In this document: in pieces, positions 8,125 through 20,405 of the stretch | Layout: each line of letters opens with the position of its first letter | Numbering within the stretch: the first letter of the stretch is position 1 | From: Desulfobacterales bacterium HSG16 | GTDB taxonomy: Bacteria; Desulfobacterota; Desulfobacteria; Desulfobacterales; HSG16 | Assembly: GCA_030377965.1 (NCBI GenBank) | Contig: JAUCGE010000012.1 | Span: 1 to 59,848, forward strand | Direction of reading: 5' to 3' | DNA length: 59,848 bases | The notes under the pieces: generated by a model | The model's database searches: none | What the model was told of the DNA's origin: nothing | Seen by the model: the letters and a program-made list of their open reading frames with translations, nothing else | Made by a program: the position numbers and the translations under genes

Positions 8125-10302
8125 ATGATAAAAAACGAGACAGATGAACGGTTTTTACCCCGAATCCGCTATTCCATCGCAAACCGGCTGCTGAAAACAG
8201 TCTTTTCAATCTATATCGGGATCGCCATAATTGTGACGGCAGGCCAGATGGTAAGAGAATATTATCATGTCAAAAACGACATTGCCCGACAACTGAAGGT
8301 GTTTGAAGACGTATTTGAAAAACGCCTGGCCTATTCTCTGTGGGAAATGGATATTGAAGAATTACAATTTCTGGTAAAAGGAATGGTGCAGTTTCCGGAT
8401 ATTGCAGGCGTTAAGGTGATCGGACAGCCGGGAGGCAATATTCTGACAAAAAGCGGTGAAATTATGGACTCGGAGATTGATACGAATATTTTTTCAGACC
8501 TGTTCTGGCATGTGTTTTCCATAAAATTCAAGCATATGACGGGGACGGACACAGTCGGAGAGGCAGTGGTCTATTCCAGCGTGTCCATTGTGTTGCAAAA
8601 GGTCAAGGGCGGATTTTTGATGATCGTCCTGACCGCTGTGTTCAAGACAGCCATACTGTGGATTATTTTTCATCGGACGATTCGGCTTCTGTTGAGCCGC
8701 CCTTTGTCTCGATTGACGAATGCGGTGACACGGATTGATCTGGACAGCCTGGACAATGCCAGTATCGACACAGGCACATCCGGGCGACATGAGCTGAAAC
8801 TGCTGGAAGAAGCCTTCAACGCCATGATCGGTAAACTCCAATCCAGCCTGGAATACCGAAAAAATGCCGAAAAAATGGAGATTGCCAAAGAATCTGCCGA
8901 GGCCGCCAATCAGGCCAAGAGCGCATTTTTAGCCAATATGAGCCATGAACTCCGAACCCCCTTGAATGCCGTAATCGGTTTTTCCAACCTCCTGTCCCAT
9001 TGTGAAAACCTGAAAGGCGATCAACAGGAGCATCTGAATATTATCGTCCGAAGCGGAGAACATCTGCTCAGTCTGATTAATGATGTCCTGGATTTTTCCA
9101 AGATAGAAGCAGGACGGACGGTACTCAATGAAACAGATTTTGATATAAAAGATCTTTTGCGGGATGTAGAAGATATCTTTTGCATGAGAGCTGGGGAAAA
9201 GGGCTTGAATCTGATGGTTGAAAAAGATGCGGATATTCCCCGCCATATTCATGCTGATGCTCCAAAACTCAGACAGATTTTGATCAATCTGATCGGTAAT
9301 GCCATAAAATTTACAACAGACGGCAGAGTTGCAATCACGGTTCGGTGTGAATATAATTCATTTATGGATAAGATGGCGAATTTACAGGCCGTTCGCCTTT
9401 TTTTCAGAGTGAAAGATACCGGGCCGGGAATTGCTCCATATGAAATGGATCATCTTTTTGATGCCTTTGTTCAGACTGAAACCGGGCGGAAATCTATGGA
9501 AGGAACAGGGCTGGGGCTGCCCATCAGTCGGAAGTTCGTGCAACTGATGGGCGGTGATCTGAAGGCTGAAAGTACACTGGGGAAAGGTACGACGTTTTAT
9601 TTTGACATCCGGGGCAATATTGCCAGTGGTGCAGATATTGAAACCGGACACTTGGTCCACCGGATTATTGCTCTGGAATCAGGGCAGCCGGTTTATCGTA
9701 TTCTGGTTGCAGACGACCGACCCGATAACCGGAAACTTATGATAGCCATGTTAAAGCCGCTCGGATTTGAAGTGCAGGAAGCAGAAAACGGCGAGCAGGC
9801 AGTAAAAAAATGGAAAGATTTTGAACCTCATCTGATCTGGATGGATATGCGTATGCCTGTGATGGATGGGTATGAAGCCGTTCAGAGAATTAAAGAAACA
9901 GACAAAGGGCAGGCCACAGCAGTGATAGCTTTGACCGCCAGCGCTCTTGAAGAAGAAAAACAAGTTGTTCTTTCAGCAGGATGTGATGATTTTTTACGCA
10001 AGCCGTTTAAGGAAAACGATATTTTTGACCTCATGGGCAAACATATTGGTGTCCGCTATGTGTATGAAACATCATCTCAAACAAAATCACAAGACGATAC
10101 AAACCCGGATACAGTTCAATTCAAAGATTTACCCCCGGAATTTGCAGACAAACTTCGCGAAGCGGCCCTTCAAGCCGACGCTGACCTCACCCTGGAAGTG
10201 CTTGACGAGATCAGAGAAACACATCCTGATGCAGTGCAGACATTGACAAAACTCGTGGATGCATTTCAGTATGAAAAATTGATTGAACTGATAAAAAAAT
10301 AA
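8125..10302 (+). CDS. Membrane hybrid histidine kinase (HAMP-HisKA-HATPase-REC)
   Basis: A 725-residue sensor kinase. Two membrane segments (about residues 25-45 and 165-190) flank a periplasmic sensor region of about 120 residues. A HAMP-like linker and short coiled coil lead to HisKA with His274 (MSHELRTP). HATPase_c follows with the DTGPGI and GTGLGLPIS boxes, then a receiver domain with Asp574 (WMDMRMP). The last 55 residues form a helical tail (from [13 protein letters not shown]) common in kinases of this type. There is no HPt, so the phosphoryl group must leave through another protein, such as the HPt domains encoded downstream. Gap to the binding protein before it is 17 bases, and to the next kinase 21. 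It probably reads the ligand state of the upstream binding protein (inference). Confidence 0.9.
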   Translation: MIKNETDERFLPRIRYSIANRLLKTVFSIYIGIAIIVTAGQMVREYYHVKNDIARQLKVFEDVFEKRLAYSLWEMDIEELQFLVKGMVQFPDIAGVKVIGQPGGNILTKSGEIMDSEIDTNIFSDLFWHVFSIKFKHMTGTDTVGEAVVYSSVSIVLQKVKGGFLMIVLTAVFKTAILWIIFHRTIRLLLSRPLSRLTNAVTRIDLDSLDNASIDTGTSGRHELKLLEEAFNAMIGKLQSSLEYRKNAEKMEIAKESAEAANQAKSAFLANMSHELRTPLNAVIGFSNLLSHCENLKGDQQEHLNIIVRSGEHLLSLINDVLDFSKIEAGRTVLNETDFDIKDLLRDVEDIFCMRAGEKGLNLMVEKDADIPRHIHADAPKLRQILINLIGNAIKFTTDGRVAITVRCEYNSFMDKMANLQAVRLFFRVKDTGPGIAPYEMDHLFDAFVQTETGRKSMEGTGLGLPISRKFVQLMGGDLKAESTLGKGTTFYFDIRGNIASGADIETGHLVHRIIALESGQPVYRILVADDRPDNRKLMIAMLKPLGFEVQEAENGEQAVKKWKDFEPHLIWMDMRMPVMDGYEAVQRIKETDKGQATAVIALTASALEEEKQVVLSAGCDDFLRKPFKENDIFDLMGKHIGVRYVYETSSQTKSQDDTNPDTVQFKDLPPEFADKLREAALQADADLTLEVLDEIRETHPDAVQTLTKLVDAFQYEKLIELIKK

Positions 10303-10323
10303 CATAAGGTACAAGGCAGAAAA

Positions 10324-13101
10324 ATGAATTCTCAATTTAAAGCAGATATTCTGATCATTGATGACACTCTGGCCAACCTGCGCCTTTTGTCCGAGATGCT
10401 GAAAGAGCAAGGCTATAAAACACGCTGTGCGCCGAGCGGATCCATGGGTTTGAAGGCCGCTTCCGTCGCACTGCCGGATTTGGTTCTTTTAGACATCATG
10501 ATGCCCGATATGGATGGCCATGAAGTTTGTGAAAAATTGAAAAACAATGAAACAACCCGGGATATCCCGATCATCTTCATAAGCGCGTTAAATGATACGA
10601 AAGACAAAGTAAAAGCTTTCTCATCAGGTGCGGTGGATTATATAACCAAACCCTTTCAGCCTGACGAAATACTGGTACGCATTGAGACTCACCTGAATTT
10701 TAGAAAACTCCAGATCCGTCTTGAACAAAAAAATGAGGAGTTGGAAAAAGAGATCAGAGAACGCAGAGGGCTGGAAAAAACCCTTCTCAATCAAAATGAG
10801 GAACTCGCGACAATGCGAGTTGAGGCTGAAACCGCGAATCATGCCAAAAGTGATTTTTTAGCCAGAATGAGCCATGAAATCCGGACTCCCATGAATGCCA
10901 TTATCGGATTGGGCCATCTGGCCATGCAGACCAGACTCGATCCTAAACAGCACGACTATTTAAAAAAGATACTTGGTTCCTCCAATTCTCTTTTAGGCAT
11001 CATCAACGATATACTCGATTTTTCCAAAATCGAGGCAGGTAAGCTGGATATGGAATCCGTGAATTTTGCCCTGAATAAAGTGCTGGAGGCGGTTTCAGAC
11101 CAGTGCGGCGTAGCAGCCGGTGAAAAAGGGCTTGAATTATTATTTTCAACCGGATGGAACCTGCCCCCAGCACTGATCGGTGATCCCATGCGTCTGCGTC
11201 AGATTCTTGTCAACCTTGTTTCCAATGCCGTCAAATTTACCGAATCAGGAGAAATCGTTGTCACTGTAAAGCTGGTGGAAGGAAAGGATGAAACAGACCG
11301 CGTTACTCTCGGATTTTCCGTCAAAGATACTGGCATTGGTATGATGCAAGATCAAATTTCCGAGCTTTTTAAACCATTCATCCAGGCAGATGGTTCTGTG
11401 GCAAGGAAATATGGAGGAACAGGGCTGGGGCTGACAATCTGCAAAAAACTGGTTGGAATGATGGGTGGTGATATTCTGGTGAAAAGTACACCGGAAAAAG
11501 GAAGCGAGTTTTCTTTTACTGCCCAGTTCGGATATCTGGATAAAGAACCAGGAAAAAATCAGATACTTCCGGAAGAATTGAAAGGCATGAACGTGCTGGT
11601 TGTGGATGACAATGAGGCTGCAAGGGAAATATTACAAAATATTCTGGAAGGATTTACTTTCAATGTCATGACTGTGCCTTCGGGAGAAGATGCGATCCGG
11701 GAGCTTAAAAGAGAGGATATTTGTTATGAACTCGTTTTGATGGACTGGAAAATGCCGAGAATGGACGGCGTTGAAACAACCACCCGCATTAAGAAAGACA
11801 CAGCGATTTCCCATGTCCCGACTGTAATCATGGTCACTGCTTATGACCGGGAAGAATTGAAAAACAAAACTGGACGGACACAACCAGATGGATTTCTGGT
11901 CAAACCGATCAATCCATCCCTGCTGTTTGATGCCGTGATAAAAGCCTTCGGAGAAAAGACAGAAGCCACTGATAATAATAGCAATCGATCTTTTAAAAGC
12001 GGCATTCGGGCTACAGAGGCTTTTGCTGCCGTCAAGGGAGCTAATATTTTACTGGCCGAAGATAATGAGATCAATCGACAGGTAGCTGTTGAACTGCTTG
12101 AAAATGAAGGTTTTTTGATACTCACTGCTGAAGATGGTGAGCGTGCCGTGGACATGCTTTGTGAAGAATCTTCCAATGTGTTCGATCTGGTTCTCATGGA
12201 TCTACAGATGCCGAAACTGAATGGATATGCGGCTACAGAAAAAATTCGAAAGAGCGGATCACAGATTCCTATTATCGCTATGACTGCGGATGCCATGACC
12301 GGGGTGAACGAAAAATGCATAGCATCCGGGATGAACGACTATGTCACCAAACCCATAGATCCCGAAGAATTATTTTCCGCTCTGGTACGGTGGATTCCAC
12401 CTGAAAACCGTTCTATGCGTACTTCAGAAAGCGAGTCGGGCGACACGAATAAGGCAACCTGCCAAAATCCTTTCCCCAAGGGGTTTCCAACCTTGACCGG
12501 CATTGATACGGATGCAGGTCTGGCAAGAATCGGCGGAAATCAAAACACGTACCAGAATCTTTTAATCAAATTCAAGAATAATAATATGGATTATCCAGAT
12601 CAGATCAAAAAAGCCCTTGATCAAGGTAATCGACAACTTGTTCTTCGCCTGGCCCACAGCATGAAAGGAGTGGCTGGAAATATCGGCGCAAATGGGCTTC
12701 ATGCGGCAGCTGCCGATCTTGAGACAGAGCTCAAAGGAAAGAAAATCGACTGTATTGTACATTGTCTGAACCATTTTACCCGCTCGTTCGATCAGGTGAT
12801 GGTGTCCATTGACGCACTCGTTAAGAAATCGGGGGAAACTGCGATTGATGAAGTGCAGCCACCATCTTCAAGCAATATGGAAACCATAGAACCAATGCTT
12901 GATATATTGAAAAAGCTTAAGTCCTTACTGGAAGATGATGATATGGAGGCTGTGGATTATCTTAATATGTTAAAAAAACAAAAAGGGGCTGCCAGGTTCA
13001 AAAACGAGTTGGAACGTATTGAATCTTGTATTGGCTCTTATAGTTTTGAAGACTCTCTGGCTATTCTGGAAGAAATTTTAAAATGCCTGCCAATAAAATA
13101 A
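10324..13101 (+). CDS. Soluble hybrid kinase (REC-HisKA-HATPase-REC-REC-HPt)
   Basis: A 925-residue protein without signal peptide or membrane segment. Domains in order: REC1 with Asp57 (LLDIMMP), coiled coil, HisKA with His184 (MSHEIRTP), HATPase_c, REC2 with Asp474 (LMDWKMP), REC3 with Asp626 (LMDLQMP), and HPt with His778 (LAHSMKG). A C-terminal acidic helical module follows, with [13 protein letters not shown] near residue 865. REC1 allows input from another kinase, so this protein can act as a hub. Kinase core, REC2-REC3, HPt and tail closely match the next gene, which suggests tandem duplication. The ATG follows AAGGCAGAAAA. Its stop overlaps the first possible start of the next gene. 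Confidence 0.92.
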   Translation: MNSQFKADILIIDDTLANLRLLSEMLKEQGYKTRCAPSGSMGLKAASVALPDLVLLDIMMPDMDGHEVCEKLKNNETTRDIPIIFISALNDTKDKVKAFSSGAVDYITKPFQPDEILVRIETHLNFRKLQIRLEQKNEELEKEIRERRGLEKTLLNQNEELATMRVEAETANHAKSDFLARMSHEIRTPMNAIIGLGHLAMQTRLDPKQHDYLKKILGSSNSLLGIINDILDFSKIEAGKLDMESVNFALNKVLEAVSDQCGVAAGEKGLELLFSTGWNLPPALIGDPMRLRQILVNLVSNAVKFTESGEIVVTVKLVEGKDETDRVTLGFSVKDTGIGMMQDQISELFKPFIQADGSVARKYGGTGLGLTICKKLVGMMGGDILVKSTPEKGSEFSFTAQFGYLDKEPGKNQILPEELKGMNVLVVDDNEAAREILQNILEGFTFNVMTVPSGEDAIRELKREDICYELVLMDWKMPRMDGVETTTRIKKDTAISHVPTVIMVTAYDREELKNKTGRTQPDGFLVKPINPSLLFDAVIKAFGEKTEATDNNSNRSFKSGIRATEAFAAVKGANILLAEDNEINRQVAVELLENEGFLILTAEDGERAVDMLCEESSNVFDLVLMDLQMPKLNGYAATEKIRKSGSQIPIIAMTADAMTGVNEKCIASGMNDYVTKPIDPEELFSALVRWIPPENRSMRTSESESGDTNKATCQNPFPKGFPTLTGIDTDAGLARIGGNQNTYQNLLIKFKNNNMDYPDQIKKALDQGNRQLVLRLAHSMKGVAGNIGANGLHAAAADLETELKGKKIDCIVHCLNHFTRSFDQVMVSIDALVKKSGETAIDEVQPPSSSNMETIEPMLDILKKLKSLLEDDDMEAVDYLNMLKKQKGAARFKNELERIESCIGSYSFEDSLAILEEILKCLPIK

Positions 13102-13136
13102 ATTCAAAATTTATTCAAAATGAGACACATGATGAA

Positions 13137-16100
13137 ATGAGAAAAAAATTATTATTTTCAAGCATCTGCCTATCAATATGCCTTGCCTGTTTTGTGTTTT
13201 TTATCCCCTTTGGACATGCAGAGACAAAGCAGCAACGGCCTGAAGCCATACTTGCTGCAAAAGATACGGTGACAATCGCCTGTATTGCAGATTATGCCCC
13301 GTTTACATTGGTCAATTATGAAAATCGGGCTGCCGGATTTTTTATCGATATCTGGAAACTCTGGGGAAAGAAAATCGGAAAAAAAGTCGAATTTCGCATT
13401 TTCGACACATGGGCTGATATATTGCCTGCAATTGAGACAGGTGAAGCTGATATTCATTCTGGATTGTTCTTTACACAGAAAAGGGCGGAACAGATTCTTT
13501 TTTCACAGCCTTTTTATGAGATCCAAAGCGTTTTTTTCTACCCCCTGTCATCTGGAAGTGTGGATGATTCGGCATCTCTTGCCAGGCAGATCATAGGAGC
13601 TGTTCGAAAATCTTATCAGGCGGAATATCTTCGAACTCATTATCCGGAAGCTGAAATCCTTGCGTTCAAAGATACTGATTCCATGCTCATTGCTGCTGCA
13701 AGAGGAGATATTCATGCGTTTTTAGGTGAGTTGCCAGTAACGCCCCTTTCTCTTGCCCGCATCGGCAAGGCCGGAGAAATAGACCATAATCCATCTGTTT
13801 TATTTGCAAACAAGGTCTGTGCTGGAGTCCACAAAGGCAATGAAGATCTGCTGACTCTTATCAATACCGGATTTGAGCGTATCACAAACCAGGAATTGAT
13901 CGATATCGAAAAACGCTGGGTAATAGATCCTGATGCGCGATATTTTAACAAATCCTTTGAAATCGAATTATCGCCGGCTGAAATATTATGGATGTCAGAT
14001 CATCAACGCATCCGATTTGCTGGCCCGCGGGCTTTTCCGCCTTTTCAGTATCTGACCGGAGATGGTAATATTTCAGGAATGGCATCTGATTATATGCGTA
14101 TCATAGGAGAACGCTTGAGGATCAAACTGGAACCTCAGACGAATCTTACCTGGCCTGAAGTCCTGAAAAAAACTAAAAATCATGAGATCGACATGATTTC
14201 CTGTGCGGCCAGGACTTCGAAGCGAGAAGCCTATATGTCCTTTACTGATCCCTATCTATCCTTTCCCATGGTCATCGTTACCTTGAAGGAACTATCATTT
14301 GCTACTGGCGTGAAAGATCTTGAAGGTAAACGAGTTGCTTTTGTCCGAAAATCTTCAACCTTTGACTGGATGGAACGGGATCATATTGAAATCATTCCTT
14401 ATTTTGCAAACACTCCTTTAGACGCATTGAAGGCCGTTTCCATCGGTATAGCGGATGCCTATATCGGAAATCTTGCTGCTGCCGGTTATCTGATTGAAAA
14501 AAACGGTCTTGCCAATCTCAAAATTGCGGCTCAGACGGAGTATGGTAATTATGACCTGTCGTTTGCTGTTCGGAAAGACTGGCCGGAACTGGTCGGTATT
14601 TTGAACAAGACCCTGGCATCCTTCACCCAGCAGGAACATAACGATATTCGTAACAAATGGATATCCGTTCGCTTTGAATACGGACTAGATCCTGCTTATA
14701 TCCAAAAAATAGGAATACAGGTATCAAGCGTCCTGACTATGATAATTTTCCTATTTTTTTTATGGAACCGGCGGCTGAAAAAGGAAGTGACAGAGCGTAA
14801 ACGAGCTGAGGCTGAGGCTGAGGCTGCCAATCAGTCCAAAAGTGATTTTTTAGCCCGGATGAGCCATGAAATCCGCACACCCATGAACGCCATTATCGGC
14901 CTGGGCCATCTCACCATGCAGACGAAACTCAATCCCAGGCAGTATGATTATCTGACCAAAATGCATTATTCAGCTCATTCTCTTTTGGGGATCATTAACG
15001 ATATTCTCGATTTTTCAAAAATCGAAGCTGGAAAACTGGCAATGGAAGATGTCGAATTTTATCTGGATGAGGTGCTGGAAATGGTTTCCCATCAATGTGG
15101 AATGAGTGTCGGGGAAAAAGGTCTGGAACTGCTGATTTTCACCCAGTCGGATGTGCCTTCATCTATGGTGGGTGACCCTTTACGATTGCAGCAGATTCTT
15201 CTCAATCTTGTGTCCAATGCGGTAAAATTTACGAAATCCGGAGAAATAGTCATAACAACAAAGCTTTACAAAACGTTTGCTGATGGGGTGCTGCTTGAGT
15301 TTTCGGTGAAAGACACTGGGATAGGGATGAACAGGGAACAGATTTCAGATTTATTTCAGCCTTTCGTTCAGGCAGATGATTCGGTGACCCGAAAATATGG
15401 AGGAACAGGTCTGGGACTGACCATCTGCAAAAAGCTGGTGGAAATGATGGACGGCCGGATTCGGGTAGAAAGCGAGACGGGCCAGGGAAGTCAGTTTATT
15501 TTTACAGCCAGGTTCGGCCTGCATGACAATGAAAACCGAAAAACCAGGATGCTGCCGGAATCCCTTGCAGGTATGCATGTGCTGGTGGTGGACGACAACG
15601 CAGTTGCAAGGCAGATCCTGAAAAAAACTCTGGAAGGATTTTCTTTCAAAGTCACGGCAGTTTCATCAGGAAAAGAAAGCCTGCGAGAACTGAAAAGAAA
15701 AGACAGACATTACAAACTGGTTCTGATGGACTGGAGAATGCCGGAAATGGACGGTGTGGAAACAACCGGACATATCAAAAAGGATGCGGATATTGCAGAA
15801 ATACCCACTATTATCATGGTCACGGCCTATAACCGGGAAGAATTGAAAGAACGATCCCATGATGTGATGCCGGACGATTTTCTGGTTAAGCCTGTCAGCG
15901 GCTCCACACTCTTTGATGCCATAGTGAAAGCATTTTGCAGAACTTCGGGTGCGGAAAACGGAATTCAAAAACTGCCTGTGGGAACATCATGCAGAGATAC
16001 AAAAGCGTTTATCGCTATCAAAGGAACACATATTTTGCTTGTGGAAGACAACGAAATTAATCGGCAGGTGGCAGTTGAGCTGCTGGAAAATGAAGGATTT

Positions 16101-17120
16101 CAAGTGAGTACCGCAAATAATGGGAAAGAAGGGGTCGATATCTTCTATAAGGATAATTCATTTGAACTCATCCTCATGGATCTTCAGATGCCGGAGATGG
16201 ACGGATACACTGCCACAGGAGAAATTCGAAAGAGCGTGTCAAATATTCCTATCATTGCCATGACAGCGGATGCCATGCAGGGTGTGAATGAAAAATGCCT
16301 GGCAGCGGGGATGAACGATTATGTCACAAAGCCTATTGATCCAGATGAATTGTTTGCGGCTCTCTTACGATGGATTCCTCCCGGAAATCGAAAACCGTAT
16401 ATTCCAAAAAGATTGCAGAATATTCATGATCAAGAAAACGATGAAAATTCGTTTGATAGTCGGTTTCCAATGCTGGACGGTATCGATACTGTATCAGGTC
16501 TGGCAAGGATCGGCGGCAGTCAGAACGCTTATAAAAGGCTGCTGCTCAAATTCAGGGAAAATCATGCGGATTACCCGAACCAAATACAGAACGCTCTGAA
16601 CAGAGAAGATACAGAACTCGCCTCACAACTGGCCCACGGAATGAAAGGAGTTTCAGGAAATATCGGCGCAAATGCTCTGCATGAAGCTGTAGCAGATCTT
16701 GAAGCCGTCATCAGAAAAAATAAGCAGGCAGATGATATTTTGCTCTGTATGAATCATCTTTCCGAGGCTTTTGATCAGGTGATGGCATCCCTTGACATAC
16801 TTTCTCCAGAAAGCATGAATATTCATACTCAAAATTCTCAACCAATATCTTCTCAACCGGTATCTCCTCAACCGGTATCTGGTTCCGTTGATCTTGAAAC
16901 CATAAAACCGCTGCTGCAAAAACTGAAATCACTGCTTGAAGATGATGATATGGAGGCTGTTGAATATTTAAAAACTGTGAAAAAACACCTGGCAGCATCA
17001 GGTTTTAAGGATAAACTGGAACAGATTCAAACCTGTCTTGACGGGTATGATTTTCAAGATGCCCTGCTCGCGCTGGGAGAAATTTTAAGAAACTTGACGG
17101 ATACACAAAAATGCGTCTAA
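13137..17120 (+). CDS. BvgS-like hybrid kinase (2x SBP_bac_3-TM-HisKA-HATPase-REC-REC-HPt)
   Basis: A very large sensor of 1327 residues. A signal peptide ([20 protein letters not shown]) is followed by two tandem solute-binding (Venus flytrap) domains, at about residues 40-275 and 290-520. A single membrane helix lies near 535-555. HisKA has His577, then HATPase_c, REC with Asp865, REC with Asp1015, HPt with His1167 (LAHGMKG), and the acidic C-terminal module ([13 protein letters not shown], near 1265). This is the BvgS/EvgS plan with an extra receiver. I prefer the ATG at 13137, which gives a clean signal peptide. An in-frame ATG at 13083 would add 18 residues and overlap the gene before. 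A proline/serine/valine repeat (PVSPQPVS) joins HPt to the tail. The ligand is unknown. Confidence 0.92.
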   Translation: MRKKLLFSSICLSICLACFVFFIPFGHAETKQQRPEAILAAKDTVTIACIADYAPFTLVNYENRAAGFFIDIWKLWGKKIGKKVEFRIFDTWADILPAIETGEADIHSGLFFTQKRAEQILFSQPFYEIQSVFFYPLSSGSVDDSASLARQIIGAVRKSYQAEYLRTHYPEAEILAFKDTDSMLIAAARGDIHAFLGELPVTPLSLARIGKAGEIDHNPSVLFANKVCAGVHKGNEDLLTLINTGFERITNQELIDIEKRWVIDPDARYFNKSFEIELSPAEILWMSDHQRIRFAGPRAFPPFQYLTGDGNISGMASDYMRIIGERLRIKLEPQTNLTWPEVLKKTKNHEIDMISCAARTSKREAYMSFTDPYLSFPMVIVTLKELSFATGVKDLEGKRVAFVRKSSTFDWMERDHIEIIPYFANTPLDALKAVSIGIADAYIGNLAAAGYLIEKNGLANLKIAAQTEYGNYDLSFAVRKDWPELVGILNKTLASFTQQEHNDIRNKWISVRFEYGLDPAYIQKIGIQVSSVLTMIIFLFFLWNRRLKKEVTERKRAEAEAEAANQSKSDFLARMSHEIRTPMNAIIGLGHLTMQTKLNPRQYDYLTKMHYSAHSLLGIINDILDFSKIEAGKLAMEDVEFYLDEVLEMVSHQCGMSVGEKGLELLIFTQSDVPSSMVGDPLRLQQILLNLVSNAVKFTKSGEIVITTKLYKTFADGVLLEFSVKDTGIGMNREQISDLFQPFVQADDSVTRKYGGTGLGLTICKKLVEMMDGRIRVESETGQGSQFIFTARFGLHDNENRKTRMLPESLAGMHVLVVDDNAVARQILKKTLEGFSFKVTAVSSGKESLRELKRKDRHYKLVLMDWRMPEMDGVETTGHIKKDADIAEIPTIIMVTAYNREELKERSHDVMPDDFLVKPVSGSTLFDAIVKAFCRTSGAENGIQKLPVGTSCRDTKAFIAIKGTHILLVEDNEINRQVAVELLENEGFQVSTANNGKEGVDIFYKDNSFELILMDLQMPEMDGYTATGEIRKSVSNIPIIAMTADAMQGVNEKCLAAGMNDYVTKPIDPDELFAALLRWIPPGNRKPYIPKRLQNIHDQENDENSFDSRFPMLDGIDTVSGLARIGGSQNAYKRLLLKFRENHADYPNQIQNALNREDTELASQLAHGMKGVSGNIGANALHEAVADLEAVIRKNKQADDILLCMNHLSEAFDQVMASLDILSPESMNIHTQNSQPISSQPVSPQPVSGSVDLETIKPLLQKLKSLLEDDDMEAVEYLKTVKKHLAASGFKDKLEQIQTCLDGYDFQDALLALGEILRNLTDTQKCV

Positions 17121-17147
17121 TAACCATTTATTGAAAAGGAGAAAATT

Positions 17148-18005
17148 ATGCTTCAACAAAAAGGTTTTGCTTTAAACATTGTTTTTTTTATCTTTATCAT
17201 GCTGTTAATTAGTTTTCAGAAAACCGTTTCGGAAGCCCGACCGCTGGAAGAGATTCAAAAAACCGGGGAAATCCGTTTGTGTGTGGCAGGTTCAAGCCAT
17301 GCATTATATACGAAAATGGGAATAATTCTGGCCAAAGCACTCGGTGTCAAACCGGTAATTCGAAGACTCAAATCCTGGGATCAGCAGTTTCACGGTCAGG
17401 GCGGTGTCACGATCAAGGAAAAAAGCTATACACCTTACCTCATGGAAACCGGGGAATGTGATTGCTACCCTAACGACCTGGTCATGCATGACTGGCGCAG
17501 CAAAAAACTCGATTTTGTATTGTTGTTTAAAACCCGGATGACAATTGTGGTACACAATGACAATAAGGAAAAATTCAAAACAGAAAAAGATCTTGAAGGA
17601 AAACAGACTGCTGTCATGAAAGGTACGACCTATCATACCTGGATCGAAGAAAAAAACACCTCTGATTTTGCATATAATCCGGTGAAAATTCAATTTATGA
17701 CAACCGATAACAGTATGATGGCCGTAGAGGACAAACAGGTTGACTTCACAATTATCGGCGCAGACGGAGCACTCAACTGGACGCGGAACAAGATAAAGAA
17801 TTCAGTGGTCGCGTTTTTTATCGGCCCGGTTACAAAAGTAGGCTGGGGATTCAATAAACAGGATAAAAACCTTCAGGCGGTCGCAGCAAAATTTTTCGAG
17901 ACCCAGCGAAAAACCAATTCGGAGTTTGATGCCATCTGGAAAGAAAAAGTCGGGATCACTTTGAGCGAATACACCCTGTTTCTTACCAACCTTCTTGGAA
18001 AGTGA
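17148..18005 (+). CDS. Periplasmic solute-binding protein (SBP_bac_3-like), second copy
   Basis: A 285-residue protein with a signal peptide (hydrophobic FALNIVFFIFIMLLISF, cleavage near SEARP). The mature part opens with LEEIQKTGEIRLCVAGS, the typical start of family 3 binding proteins, and carries DLEGKQTAVMKGTTY in the second lobe. It is not close to the binding protein at 7301. It overlaps the next kinase gene by four bases (GTGA), so the two are translationally coupled. It probably serves as the ligand-sensing partner of that kinase. A GGAG site precedes the ATG. Confidence 0.85.
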   Translation: MLQQKGFALNIVFFIFIMLLISFQKTVSEARPLEEIQKTGEIRLCVAGSSHALYTKMGIILAKALGVKPVIRRLKSWDQQFHGQGGVTIKEKSYTPYLMETGECDCYPNDLVMHDWRSKKLDFVLLFKTRMTIVVHNDNKEKFKTEKDLEGKQTAVMKGTTYHTWIEEKNTSDFAYNPVKIQFMTTDNSMMAVEDKQVDFTIIGADGALNWTRNKIKNSVVAFFIGPVTKVGWGFNKQDKNLQAVAAKFFETQRKTNSEFDAIWKEKVGITLSEYTLFLTNLLGK

Positions 18006-20305
18006 AACCATTGCAATTTTTCGGACATGAACTTTTTGGACGTTCTCTTAAATTTAAAATGGCTGTCGTCAGCGGCTGCCTCATTCTCGGGGTGGTTTCC
18101 ATGTTGACCATCGCGAGTGCATTTAACGCAACTATTTTTTTAAAAAAAGAGTTAAAACAAGAGGTTGCTGGAAATGTCAGGCATGGCATAGAAATGTTTC
18201 ACCGGTTTCAGGAAGAGATTGAAACTAAGCTGTCATTGTGGTGTTCTCAGCCAGTATTGAATGTATTTTTAAACAATCCGGCCATGGCATCTGTTTCACG
18301 AAGTGGTCTGATGGCCTATTTTTCTAAAATCCGGGCTGTGGAGTCCTGGATAACAGAAATTCTTATCATTGATCAGGGAGAAATTCTGTATGCTGATTCA
18401 GCCCTGTTCAACCCTGCATCGCCGGAATTAGAGCAACTGACCGGCAAACTCTCCCAAGGAGCAGTTTTTACTGCCATCAATTTGAATGCTTTCAAACCGG
18501 ATACGGACAAACCTCTGCTGGTTATCAGCCGTCCTTTTGATAAAAGCGGGAAATTAAAAGGCCATAAAACCATTGCTATTGTTCTGGATCTGGAACAGGT
18601 TAATGATAAACTATTTAAAAGCTATACTATCGGACAGGGAGGTTTTTTGACCCTGGCAGCTCTTTCATCTAAAGGAGACCTGATAATTCCCAGGTCCCGT
18701 GCAAAGAAAATCATTCAAGGCAGCGAAGGGTGGGAGTCTTCTGCCGATATTTCCCAGCACAACAAACAGATGGTGATAAAACAGGAAATCGTTCCGGATA
18801 CTCCAGTCATTGTCATTGGCGTTGCATCTCTGAACGATATACATGGTACCATTCGACATATGAGTCTGATCACTGTAATGTTTGGCGTGTTTGCCTGTAT
18901 AGCGGGTATTTCAGGAGTTTTCATGCTCTCGCGATATATTACAGGGCCTCTTGATCTTCTGACTGATAAAGTAGTTTCTTTTGCATCCGATATACTGGAA
19001 AAACCTGAATCCGGAACCATATCAAGGATGCAGAGAAGTCGGGATGAAATCGAAATACTGACGGAAGCTTTTGAAATCCTGTTCAGCAAAATTCAGGGAT
19101 ATACCGAGTCTCTTGAAGAGCAGGTGGAAAAGCGAACCCTTGAGTTGAAAGATGCAAACCTGCGTATGGAAAAAGAGATCGAAGAACGGATGCAAGGCAA
19201 AAAAGAACTCATCAGGGCCAAGGAAACGGCGGAGGCTGCAAACCAGGCTAAAAGCGAATTCATGGCCAGAATGAGTCACGAACTCAGGACACCGATGAAT
19301 GCCATCATTGGTATGGCCCACCTCTGTCTGGAAACCGAACTTACCCCGGAACAGAAAGATTATCTTGCAAAGATACACCGTTCCGGCAGATCTTTGTTTG
19401 CTGTCATAAGCGACATTCTCGATTTTTCCAGGATTGAGTCCGGAAAAATCGAGATAACAAATGAAGCTTTTCCGCTGAATCAACTGATTTCGAAGATAGC
19501 TGTCCGAATGGACATGATAGCAAAAGGCAAGGGCCTTGAAATGACCATCACGGCAGATCCAGATCTACCTCCTGTAATAAAAGGTGATTTCAAACGGCTG
19601 CGGCAGATACTCATACATCTTGTCGGTAATGCCGTCAAGTTTACGGAAACAGGTGAAATTACGGTATCCGTGAAACCGTTTCTTGAAACCTGCGATCAGG
19701 TCACATTGAAATTTTCAGTACAAGACACGGGTATCGGCATGACAGCCGGACAAATGGCCGGTTTGTTTCAACCCTTTGCACAGGCGGACGGTTCGGCCAC
19801 CAGGCAATACGGCGGATCAGGTCTGGGGCTTACGATCTGCAAGCACCTTGCTGAATTGATGAAGGGTGAAATAGGAGCAGAAAGCGATCCAGGTAAAGGC
19901 AGCACTCTCTTTTTCACTGCCTGCTTTGACAAAACTGAGGCTGGGCTGATGTCTGAAAAAGAGCCTGGGTCTGAAAAAGATGCGGGACCAGGCAAATATC
20001 CTGATATCCCAGAAAGAGTGATGATTTCCCCAGGTTCAGACGATTGCAAAAACCAAAATTCAGAATTATTGGACAATATTGACATCAATGAAGCCAGCTC
20101 GCTGTTAAAAACTCTTTTGGAACTTCTCGAAGATGATGATATGGAAGCTGTGGAGTTTTTGAACCATGTCAACGGGCAATTGAAAAATACAGCCATCCGG
20201 GAATATCTGAAAATGATCGACGGTCATGTCCGCAGGTATGCCTTTGAGAATGCATTGGCAGTATTGGCTCGTCTGGCGGAAAAACTCAATATAACGATTG
20301 ATTAA
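18002..20305 (+). CDS. Membrane histidine kinase (sensor-HAMP-HisKA-HATPase, no receiver)
   Basis: A 767-residue kinase starting at GTG inside the stop of the binding-protein gene. A membrane segment near residue 20-40 and another near 290-312 enclose a Cache-like extracytoplasmic domain of about 250 residues. HAMP and a coiled coil (ESLEEQVEKRTLELKD) lead to HisKA with His426 (MSHELRTP) and HATPase_c (DTGIGM, GSGLGLTI). Unlike its neighbours it has no REC or HPt. After a charged linker it ends directly in the acidic helical module ([13 protein letters not shown]). Phosphotransfer must therefore go to a separate receiver. The REC-HPt protein encoded next is the obvious candidate (inference). 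Confidence 0.9.
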   Translation: MKPLQFFGHELFGRSLKFKMAVVSGCLILGVVSMLTIASAFNATIFLKKELKQEVAGNVRHGIEMFHRFQEEIETKLSLWCSQPVLNVFLNNPAMASVSRSGLMAYFSKIRAVESWITEILIIDQGEILYADSALFNPASPELEQLTGKLSQGAVFTAINLNAFKPDTDKPLLVISRPFDKSGKLKGHKTIAIVLDLEQVNDKLFKSYTIGQGGFLTLAALSSKGDLIIPRSRAKKIIQGSEGWESSADISQHNKQMVIKQEIVPDTPVIVIGVASLNDIHGTIRHMSLITVMFGVFACIAGISGVFMLSRYITGPLDLLTDKVVSFASDILEKPESGTISRMQRSRDEIEILTEAFEILFSKIQGYTESLEEQVEKRTLELKDANLRMEKEIEERMQGKKELIRAKETAEAANQAKSEFMARMSHELRTPMNAIIGMAHLCLETELTPEQKDYLAKIHRSGRSLFAVISDILDFSRIESGKIEITNEAFPLNQLISKIAVRMDMIAKGKGLEMTITADPDLPPVIKGDFKRLRQILIHLVGNAVKFTETGEITVSVKPFLETCDQVTLKFSVQDTGIGMTAGQMAGLFQPFAQADGSATRQYGGSGLGLTICKHLAELMKGEIGAESDPGKGSTLFFTACFDKTEAGLMSEKEPGSEKDAGPGKYPDIPERVMISPGSDDCKNQNSELLDNIDINEASSLLKTLLELLEDDDMEAVEFLNHVNGQLKNTAIREYLKMIDGHVRRYAFENALAVLARLAEKLNITID

Positions 20306-20405
20306 AGATACGGCAAAGGAAATTTCCATAAAATAGCATACTCTTTTTTATCTGCACAACGATTGATCAAATCGAAACATCTCGCTCTAAAGGACAAGTT
20401 ACATC

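Noticed and set aside
13083-13136. An upstream start for the BvgS-like kinase
   Set aside because: It would put 18 polar residues before the signal peptide; the ATG at 13137 gives a normal export signal, though the earlier one cannot be excluded.
7301-18005. The two binding proteins considered as parts of amino-acid ABC transporters
   Set aside because: No permease or ATPase gene is in the window; both are tightly linked to kinase genes instead.
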